From positions 509,189 to 573,188 of the forward strand of contig NZ_LUKF01000001.1 of NCBI RefSeq assembly GCF_001592755.1: DNA of 64,000 nt. Reading direction: 5' to 3'. Shown here one piece after another: positions 58,971 to 64,000 of this stretch. Below the pieces are notes generated by a model, which made no database searches, was not told where the DNA came from, and saw nothing but the letters and a program-made list of their open reading frames with translations. Origin of the DNA: Bdellovibrio bacteriovorus. GTDB lineage: Bacteria > Bdellovibrionota > Bdellovibrionia > Bdellovibrionales > Bdellovibrionaceae. The position numbers were made by a program, and so were the translations under genes. Each line of letters starts with the position of its first letter. Positions within the stretch are counted from its first letter, which is position 1.

Positions 58971-59291
58971 ATGAAAAAAATGATCGTTGCTATGGTTGCT
59001 TTGTTGGCTTCTGTATCTGCATTCGCACAAGAAGCTGCTCCAGCTGCTACTGAAGCTGCTGCTTCTGTTGCTACTGACCGCGGTTTGGTTGCTATCGCAG
59101 CTGCTATCGCTATCGCATTGTCTGTATTCGCAGGTGCAATGGCTCAAGGTAAAACAGCTTCTACAGCTCTTGATGGTATCGCTCGTAACCCAGCAGCTTC
59201 TGGTAAACTATTGATCCCAATGATCTTGGGTCTAGCTCTTATCGAGTCATTGGTTATCTACGCGTTGATCATCGCATTGCGTTTGGCGTAA
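58971..59291 (+). CDS. atpE: ATP synthase F0 subunit c
   Basis: A protein of 106 residues. It is longer than the usual 75-85 because it starts with a Sec-like leader (MKKMIVAMVALLASVSAFA) and an Ala/Thr/Glu stretch. The two-helix hairpin follows with the polar loop DGIARNPAASGK. The ion-binding residue is E92, followed by S93 and Y97, and Q59 in helix 1 is exactly 33 residues before E92, as in sodium-binding c subunits. GAGGAG precedes the ATG at 58971. Confidence 0.95.
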   Translation: MKKMIVAMVALLASVSAFAQEAAPAATEAAASVATDRGLVAIAAAIAIALSVFAGAMAQGKTASTALDGIARNPAASGKLLIPMILGLALIESLVIYALIIALRLA

Positions 59292-59317
59292 TCGTCTAAC
59301 AAGACCGATCAAATAAA

Positions 59318-59350
59318 AAGGCTGGGTATCCCCCGGCCTTTTTTATTTTC
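59318..59350 (+). terminator. Terminator of the atpB-atpE cluster
   Basis: AAGGCTGGG pairs with CCCGGCCTT (one G-U pair) around a 5-nt loop, followed by TTTTTATTTT. Confidence 0.85.
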
Positions 59351-59359
59351 AGGGCTTAA

Positions 59360-59400
59360 AAAATGCAAAAGCGAATCAGGCCTTTGCCAGACTCGCTTTT
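59360..59400. terminator. Long hairpin; terminator for a possible minus-strand RNA
   Basis: AAAAGCGA at 59367-59374 pairs with TCGCTTTT at 59393-59400. Inner pairs (TC/GA, GGC/GCC) extend it around a CTTT loop. On the minus strand it is followed by GCATTTTTT, a good terminator for an RNA read from right to left. On the plus strand it would be the first hairpin upstream of the small ORF at 59437. Confidence 0.6.
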
Positions 59401-59407
59401 GGTGGAT

Positions 59408-59435
59408 CTCCTGTCCGATAAAACAGGAGGTATCC
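59408..59435 (+). promoter_or_regulatory. Hairpin that hides the Shine-Dalgarno of the small ORF
   Basis: CTCCTGT at 59408-59414 pairs with ACAGGAG at 59423-59429, and GGAT just before pairs with ATCC at 59432-59435. The ribosome binding site AGGAGG is inside the 3' arm. The same site is also complementary to ATACCTCC at 59548-59555. Confidence 0.65.
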
Positions 59436-59436
59436 G

Positions 59437-59535
59437 ATGCGTAAAAACACGTACTTACGTATTCGGCGTATTCTTGAGATTACTAAAGTAATCCTTGTGA
59501 TTATTTTGCTGATCCTGACTATTTTTAAGTATTAG
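59437..59535 (+). CDS. 32-residue hydrophobic peptide, candidate type I toxin
   Basis: A small ORF with an ideal AGGAGG seven bases before the ATG. The peptide has a basic N-terminal part (MRKNTYLRIRRI) and a single membrane helix made of Ile, Leu and Val (VILVIILLILTIF), ending KY. This composition resembles small membrane toxins such as Ibs, Ldr or TisB, but it has no sequence identity that I can claim. The ribosome binding site is masked by an upstream hairpin and by an anti-Shine-Dalgarno copy after the stop. A candidate antisense promoter (59500-59528) and terminator (59360-59400) point the other way. It lies between the atpE terminator and the hexomutase gene. Confidence 0.6.
   Translation: MRKNTYLRIRRILEITKVILVIILLILTIFKY
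59492..59528 (-). promoter_or_regulatory. Possible antisense promoter within the small ORF
   Basis: On the minus strand TTAAAA (59523-59528) and AATAAT (59500-59505, five of six -10 bases) are 17 bp apart. Transcription would begin near 59493 and run over the start codon and Shine-Dalgarno to the terminator at about 59360. Confidence 0.35.
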
Positions 59536-59547
59536 GTATCTGAAGTA

Positions 59548-59640
59548 ATACCTCCAACGTATACATAGCCTAAGGACCGGTGACTGGGAATCGGGCTATT
59601 AACACGGCAGGAGTGAAACACGGACGAGTCTGGTGAAGGC
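59548..59640 (+). ncRNA. Structured 3' region after the small ORF
   Basis: ATACCTCC (59548-59555) is the exact complement of the GGAGGTAT Shine-Dalgarno region at 59426-59433. It also pairs locally with AGGTAT at the stop codon. Downstream ATAGCC pairs with GGCTAT, and GGAG...CTCC encloses a GGAC/GTCT hairpin. No known riboswitch class is recognised. It ends at the terminator at 59649. Confidence 0.4.
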
Positions 59641-59648
59641 TCCAAATA

Positions 59649-59686
59649 AAAAAGCCCGCTCTTTTGGAACGGGCTTTTCTTTTTTT
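59649..59686. terminator. Bidirectional terminator before the hexomutase gene end
   Basis: AAGCCCG at 59652-59658 pairs with CGGGCTT at 59670-59676. It has TTTCTTTTTTT on the plus side and TTTTTTATTT on the minus side, so it can end both the small ORF transcript and the minus-strand hexomutase mRNA. Confidence 0.85.
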
Positions 59687-59729
59687 AACCTGGTACTTTT
59701 TTGAAGCGATGGGAAGCAGGTACCTTTTA
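59687..59729 (-). repeat. GGTACC element, copy 2, on the stop codon of the hexomutase gene
   Basis: On the minus strand, from the TAA stop, AA-GGTACC, one base, GCTTCCC, an A-rich spacer, GTACC, one base and GGTT follow. It aligns with the element at 30721-30762 over about 40 bp, including the position next to a stop codon. Confidence 0.55.
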
Positions 59730-61097
59730 GAGGTACTTGTTTACTACGGCTTCTACGCGGCTGCGGATTTTGTCGAGGCCGGCTTGAGTTGTGGATTCGT
59801 AGCGTACGACAACAACCGGTTGTGTGTTTGATGAGCGGCATAGAGCCCAACCGTCTTCGAAAGATAAACGGATGCCATCAGTGAAGTCCACTTTGTAGTC
59901 GGCGTCTGGTTTGTTCGGGAAGGCTTCGATCATTTTTTCTACGATCAAAACTTTTTTCTCTTCAGTTGTGTCGATACGGATTTCTGGCGTGTTGAAAGCT
60001 GGCGGTAAACCTTCAAGCAATTGCGGAATTGTTTTTCCAGTTTTTGCTAAGATCTCTACCAAGCGCAAAGCTGCGTAAGGAGCATCGTCGTAACCGTAGT
60101 TGCGGTCCGCGAAGAAGACGTGACCTGACATTTCTCCACCGAAGGGAGCTTTTTCTACTTTGATTTTTTCTTTTACCAAAGAGTGACCTGTCTTCCACAT
60201 GATCGGTTGACCGCCGTGTTCAGAAACATCGTGGTACAAGCGATCCGAACATTTAACATCACCGATGATTTTCGCGCCTTTTTGTTCAGCCAAGATAGAG
60301 CGAGCGATGATCACCATCAACTCGTCACCGTAAACCATGCGACCCGTGTGATCGACAACACCGATACGATCGGCGTCACCATCAAAGCCGATACCGCAAA
60401 CGGCACCTTCTTTAGCGACTTGTTTTTTTAGATCTTCTAGATTTTCTTCTACAGTTGGATCTGGATGGTGATTCGGGAATGTTCCATCTGGTTGTTCAAA
60501 TAGAATTGTTGGATTTAAACCAACAGCATTGAATAGTCCGCGAACTACGGATCCACCAGCGCCGTTACCGCAATCAAGAACGACTTTTGTGTCTTTGATT
60601 GTGCCGAATTCTTTTTTGTAGCGCTCGTAGTACATCGGTTTGATGTCGAAGTGTTCTTCAGAACCTTTGCCATCGATGTACTCACCTTTTTGGATAATCT
60701 CGCGTAGTTTTTGAATTTCCGCACCGAAGATTGTGCCTTTGCCTACAGAAATTTTAAAGCCGTTGTACTCTGGAGGATTGTGCGAACCTGTAACCTGAAT
60801 CGCGCCATCAACGCCTTTCAATTCAAAAGTTGAAAAATAACAAACAGGTGTTGTAACAAGACCCAAGTGAATAACTTTAGCGCCAGAGTCCATCATACCT
60901 TTTGCAAGATTCTTGATGATTGCTGGAGAACTTTCACGCGCATCACAACCCAAAGCCACTGTTGGATTTGTAAGGCCTTTATTTTGTTTCATGTAAACAA
61001 CGTAAGCGCGGCCTAAGAGGTATGCGAAATTATCGTCGAATTGTCCGTTGTAAACCCCACGGATATCGTACTCTCTAAAAATAACCGGTTGAAACAT
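59727..61097 (-). CDS. Phosphomannomutase/phosphoglucomutase (AlgC/ManB type)
   Basis: A protein of 456 residues with all four phosphohexomutase motifs: the phosphoserine loop TGSHNPPEYNGFKI, the metal loop DGDADRIGVVD, the sugar loop GEMSGHVFF and the phosphate loop RSSNTQPVVVVRYES. It swaps phosphate between C1 and C6 of mannose or glucose for LPS, exopolysaccharide or trehalose/glycogen routes. Bifunctional AlgC-like activity is likely, but substrate cannot be fixed from motifs. Monocistronic on the minus strand, ending at a shared terminator. Confidence 0.9.
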   Translation of the reverse strand: MFQPVIFREYDIRGVYNGQFDDNFAYLLGRAYVVYMKQNKGLTNPTVALGCDARESSPAIIKNLAKGMMDSGAKVIHLGLVTTPVCYFSTFELKGVDGAIQVTGSHNPPEYNGFKISVGKGTIFGAEIQKLREIIQKGEYIDGKGSEEHFDIKPMYYERYKKEFGTIKDTKVVLDCGNGAGGSVVRGLFNAVGLNPTILFEQPDGTFPNHHPDPTVEENLEDLKKQVAKEGAVCGIGFDGDADRIGVVDHTGRMVYGDELMVIIARSILAEQKGAKIIGDVKCSDRLYHDVSEHGGQPIMWKTGHSLVKEKIKVEKAPFGGEMSGHVFFADRNYGYDDAPYAALRLVEILAKTGKTIPQLLEGLPPAFNTPEIRIDTTEEKKVLIVEKMIEAFPNKPDADYKVDFTDGIRLSFEDGWALCRSSNTQPVVVVRYESTTQAGLDKIRSRVEAVVNKYL

Positions 61098-61142
61098 AAG
61101 TCACCTCTGTAAATAAGTGGAAGTATTTAGAAATATGATTTT

Positions 61143-62099
61143 TTAACGCGAGAGTCGAGCTAATTTTATAGCCCAGCGAATGGCATCAATCATCGAGTGC
61201 GGATTGGCTTTATTTAAACCGAAAATATCCTTCGCCGTCCCGTGATCGACACTGGTTCTGACAAAGGGAATGCCCAAACTAATATGAACGCCACTATCTT
61301 GCCCGTGAATTGTTTTAAACGGAATGAGGCCCTGGTCATGATAAAGCGCCACATAAACCGAATAGCGCTGCCAATTTGAAGGGAAAAATGCGGCATCGGG
61401 GACCAAAGGACCTTCCACCGGGATTCTATTTTCCTTCGCAAAGGCTGAAAGCTGAGGGAAAAGCAGAAGTTCTTCTTTTCCGATAAGGCCTTCTTCGCCA
61501 GCGTGAGGATTTAATCCCAAAACGGCAATCGGTCGCTTGGCTTGCGCTGCCGGAAGTTTCTTACGTAGTTCATTGGCATTTTTTAATGTTTCCGCAAGCA
61601 CCGTAAAGCTAAGATGCTTCGTTACGTCCTTGATGGGCGTATGTGCGGTGGCAAGAACCACACTGAATTTTTCTCCAACAAAACCCATGTTCACGTATTT
61701 AGCACCAGAAAGTCTTTTTAAAATATCCGTATGCCCCAGATCCTTAAATCCAGCTTCTTTTATACTGGTTTTTGAAAGAGGAGCTGTGGCGATCCCATCC
61801 AGAACTTTTTCTAGACAGGCTTCAGCACTTGTTTCCACCCATTGAGCTGGAGATTCATCAGAAGCGATATCGATTAAATAAGGGCCATCGATCTTCAAGG
61901 CCTCTTGAAGAGAGTCGACAGTAATGCGTTCGAACTTCTTGTCGATAAGACGGAGATATTTTTTATCGGCGTCTTCTGGGCGCCACAAAATAAATTGAAC
62001 GTTTTTTTGTGGGCCAAGGTGATGAAGAGCTTTAGCAGTGACCTCAAAGCCAATGCCATCGACGTCTCCGGTGGTAAGAGCGATTCTAAGTCTACTCAT
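61143..62099 (-). CDS. pdxA: 4-hydroxythreonine-4-phosphate dehydrogenase PdxA
   Basis: A protein of 318 residues. It has the start RIALTTGDVDGIGFEV and three metal-binding His motifs (DLGHTDIL, YHDQGLIPFK and VDHGTAKDIFG). PdxA oxidises 4-phosphohydroxy-L-threonine in pyridoxal phosphate synthesis. Compared with family consensus TxGDPxGIGPE, Pro is replaced by Val in GDVDGIG and by Phe in GIGFE. I use the ATG at 62099, 8 nt inside the end of the surA-like gene. A TTG four codons upstream is possible. Confidence 0.9.
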   Translation of the reverse strand: MSRLRIALTTGDVDGIGFEVTAKALHHLGPQKNVQFILWRPEDADKKYLRLIDKKFERITVDSLQEALKIDGPYLIDIASDESPAQWVETSAEACLEKVLDGIATAPLSKTSIKEAGFKDLGHTDILKRLSGAKYVNMGFVGEKFSVVLATAHTPIKDVTKHLSFTVLAETLKNANELRKKLPAAQAKRPIAVLGLNPHAGEEGLIGKEELLLFPQLSAFAKENRIPVEGPLVPDAAFFPSNWQRYSVYVALYHDQGLIPFKTIHGQDSGVHISLGIPFVRTSVDHGTAKDIFGLNKANPHSMIDAIRWAIKLARLSR

Positions 62100-63036
62100 T
62101 GATACGAACAAAGATCTCGTCGCGTTTGCTTTGCAGCCAAGTTTTAAGTTGGCGTTTAAAGCTCGCTTCTAAAAGTTGAGCTTTGATGCGATCTTTCGCT
62201 CTTTCAAACTTTGGATCTGTCGTCAGTTTTTTACCAGTGAGCTTCACAATGTGATAACCCATGCGCGATTTAACCACCGGAGTTGTCTCGCCCACTTTCA
62301 AGTTTGAAATGGCTTCTTCAATCTCTGGCAAGAATTCACCGGATTTAAATGTACCTAAACTTCCGCCAGAAGAAAAATTCGGATCTTCGCTGAATTGTTG
62401 GGCCAAAGTTTCAAAGTTGTCGCCGCCACGAACTTTACCCGCGGCTGCTTGCGCTCTTTGCAGAGCCGCTTCAGCGCCACCCTTTTTCGGGTTAAAGAAA
62501 ATGTGTGAAACGGAGAACTCGTCAATCGAAGGACGGCTGCTAGGATTTGTTTTTAAGTATTCGTTCAAAGCATCTTCGTCAGAGATACGAAGTTTTGAAA
62601 TGATCTCTGAATCCATTAAAGATTGTTTTTCAATGCTGTGTTTTAGGAAAGTTTTGTATTCAGTTGCTGAAATTCCTTGGCCTTTAATGATGTTTAAAAG
62701 CTCAGCCTCAGAGACATTGTTTCTTTTCGCCATGCTCTTCAGCTCGGACTCTACGCGATCTGAAGTGACTGAAAGATTCAAACGCTTTACTTCAGATTCC
62801 AAAATCTTTTCGTTAATCAGATAATTTAGTTGAGCTTTACGATCACCCTTAAGACTTGTTGGTGATTTATCAAAGAGCAAAGCTTCATCGATTAAGCCTG
62901 GTTTGCCGATACGATTTTGCAGTTCTTTAAAATCGGATTCCAAAACAAGCTCGGTATTCACGATAGCCACAGTTTTTTCCACAAGCTCAGCGTGAACAGG
63001 TGTAGCGATCAAAAATGGAAAAAGAAAACTAATCAT
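62092..63036 (-). CDS. SurA-like periplasmic peptidyl-prolyl isomerase
   Basis: A protein of 314 residues with a short signal peptide (MISFLFPFLIATPVHA). An N-terminal SurA-type helical chaperone part follows (VEKTVAIVNTELVLESDFKEL to about 150), then one parvulin domain (about 170-270: FSVSHIFFNP, FSEDPNFSSGGSLGTFKSGEF, MGYHIVKL). SurA escorts outer-membrane proteins. It has one PPIase domain where E. coli SurA has two. GAGGA precedes the ATG at 63036. It overlaps the upstream lipoprotein stop by 8 nt and pdxA by 8 nt. Confidence 0.88.
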   Translation of the reverse strand: MISFLFPFLIATPVHAELVEKTVAIVNTELVLESDFKELQNRIGKPGLIDEALLFDKSPTSLKGDRKAQLNYLINEKILESEVKRLNLSVTSDRVESELKSMAKRNNVSEAELLNIIKGQGISATEYKTFLKHSIEKQSLMDSEIISKLRISDEDALNEYLKTNPSSRPSIDEFSVSHIFFNPKKGGAEAALQRAQAAAGKVRGGDNFETLAQQFSEDPNFSSGGSLGTFKSGEFLPEIEEAISNLKVGETTPVVKSRMGYHIVKLTGKKLTTDPKFERAKDRIKAQLLEASFKRQLKTWLQSKRDEIFVRINE

Positions 63037-63997
63037 TGGGTCCTCGCGTATCAACCGTAATCGAGTTCATTAAATCGTAGTCCTTTAGGACTTTACTACT
63101 TCTGAGCTGAGCATCAAGCCAAGCTACATATTCCGCCTGCTCGCGTTGAGCACGAAGTGCACGAATTATCTGTGATTTGACCTCTTCTAGGGGCTGAGTC
63201 GTTGCAGGGGCCTTTTTTTCTACACGAATTAGGTGAACACCAAAGGGGCTTTTCACGGTTTGTAAGCCAGCGCCGGCGCTAAATAACGGGTCAAAGTAAT
63301 CCACACTGCCCTTTTCAATCCAACCAACGACACCACCCGTTTTACCCTCAGGAGTGATTGAAAACTTACGAGCCAGTTCACCAAAATCGGACGTTTTTAA
63401 GTCAGTTCTGATAGCATCGGCTTTAGCATCTTCATCGACCACGATTTGACGAATGTAAATGCGCTCTTTACGTTTCCAGCGGTCTTTATTGTCTTCGTAG
63501 TAGCGTTTGATCTCTTCATCGGTGGGAGTTTTAATTTTTTCATTCAGTTTTTTAAAAACTTCTTTTTCAACCAAACCGTAACGAAGTTCTTCGCGCCACT
63601 CAGAGAAAGAAAGGTTTTCTAAGGCTAAAGCACGACGGAAGGAAAGATCATCGGGATAATTCGCGCGAAGCTTGTCGACTTCTTTATCCAGCATGTTTTC
63701 AGAAATCACGATGCTTTGTGAGCGAGCCCAATCCAGAGTTAAACTTTTCACTAAGAAATCGCGTAAAATTTCTTCTTTCACACGATGAATATTGTTGGGA
63801 TCTTTGGCCGCTAAAGCATCAAAGTTTCGCAGACGACGGGCTAACTGATTGGCGAACTGTTTTGAAGTTAAAACGTGATCATTCACCTTCTCTACGGGTT
63901 TAGTAGAGATCTTTTGGTAACTGGAAGGACAACCCGCCAAGGTGAAGGCCATTAAAATAAAAAGCCCCGTACTTGCGGGGCTCTTTAGAAATTTCAT
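63029..63997 (-). CDS. PpiC/PrsA-like lipoprotein peptidyl-prolyl isomerase
   Basis: A protein of 322 residues with a lipoprotein signal (lipobox TLAGC, C23). The N-terminal helical segment (about 35-150) binds substrates, and the parvulin domain (about 172-265) has IYIRQIVV, FGELARKFSITPEGKTGGVVGWIEKG and PFGVHLIRV. A C-terminal helix follows. It is a surface or periplasmic foldase anchored by lipid, upstream of surA and pdxA in one operon. The ATG lies 3 nt from the window edge, so its promoter is not visible. Confidence 0.87.
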   Translation of the reverse strand: MKFLKSPASTGLFILMAFTLAGCPSSYQKISTKPVEKVNDHVLTSKQFANQLARRLRNFDALAAKDPNNIHRVKEEILRDFLVKSLTLDWARSQSIVISENMLDKEVDKLRANYPDDLSFRRALALENLSFSEWREELRYGLVEKEVFKKLNEKIKTPTDEEIKRYYEDNKDRWKRKERIYIRQIVVDEDAKADAIRTDLKTSDFGELARKFSITPEGKTGGVVGWIEKGSVDYFDPLFSAGAGLQTVKSPFGVHLIRVEKKAPATTQPLEEVKSQIIRALRAQREQAEYVAWLDAQLRSSKVLKDYDLMNSITVDTRGPND

Positions 63998-64000
63998 AAG

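Noticed and set aside
59556..59640. Known riboswitch, SRP RNA or RNase P RNA
   Set aside because: Conserved cores of cobalamin, c-di-GMP, glycine, SAM and guanidine switches, SRP and RNase P are not visible.

Overview
The window reads as the replication-origin region of a Bdellovibrio-like predatory bacterium (Bdellovibrionota). This is an inference from gene content and order (parAB joined to a bactofilin gene, split atp and nuo clusters, many lipoproteins, an L,D-transpeptidase and other envelope hydrolases). I ran no database search. I see no rRNA, tRNA, insertion sequence, prophage or CRISPR array. Nearly all of the sequence is packed housekeeping DNA with short intergenic gaps.

Layout. 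1-130: start of an M16 peptidase gene (minus), cut by the window edge. 147-8125 (plus): hemW, grpE, a J-protein without zinc finger, an LpoA-like lipoprotein, two DksA/TraR-like proteins and lon. 8214-13398: an L,D-transpeptidase, a three-helix membrane protein of unknown function, an MFS transporter, an HTH/coiled-coil protein with repeated TATCCA motifs upstream, and a patatin. 13395-17114 (minus): moxR, DUF58 and transglutaminase genes with overlapping ends. 17252-24600 (minus): nuoA-H-J-K-L-M-N, the complex I membrane arm only. 24722-31922: mfd, an outer-membrane barrel protein, a NagZ-like glycosidase and a secreted HExxH protein.

31996-47832 (minus) is the left side of the origin: atpF'-F-H-A-G-D-C, then parA-parB-bactofilin, mnmE-mnmG-rsmG and rpmH-rnpA-yidD-yidC-jag. 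Two perfect parS palindromes bracket a small lipoprotein gene. From 48017 (plus) come dnaA, an oriC-like spacer with DnaA boxes and a DnaA-trio tract, dnaN, recF, gyrB, gyrA, a TPR lipoprotein, and the second ATP synthase cluster (two AtpI/AtpZ-type genes, atpB, atpE). Gene direction flips at the dnaA/rpmH boundary, so most genes on both sides point away from oriC.

59292-59726 is the longest stretch without a conventional gene, and the most interesting. It holds a 32-codon hydrophobic ORF with an ideal Shine-Dalgarno sequence buried in a hairpin, a second anti-Shine-Dalgarno copy after the stop, and a plausible antisense promoter and terminator. This is the architecture of a type I toxin-antitoxin locus. 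The window ends (minus) with a phosphohexomutase gene, then a ppiC lipoprotein-surA-pdxA operon.

Two copies of a GGTACC-containing element sit directly on stop codons (30721 and 59727).
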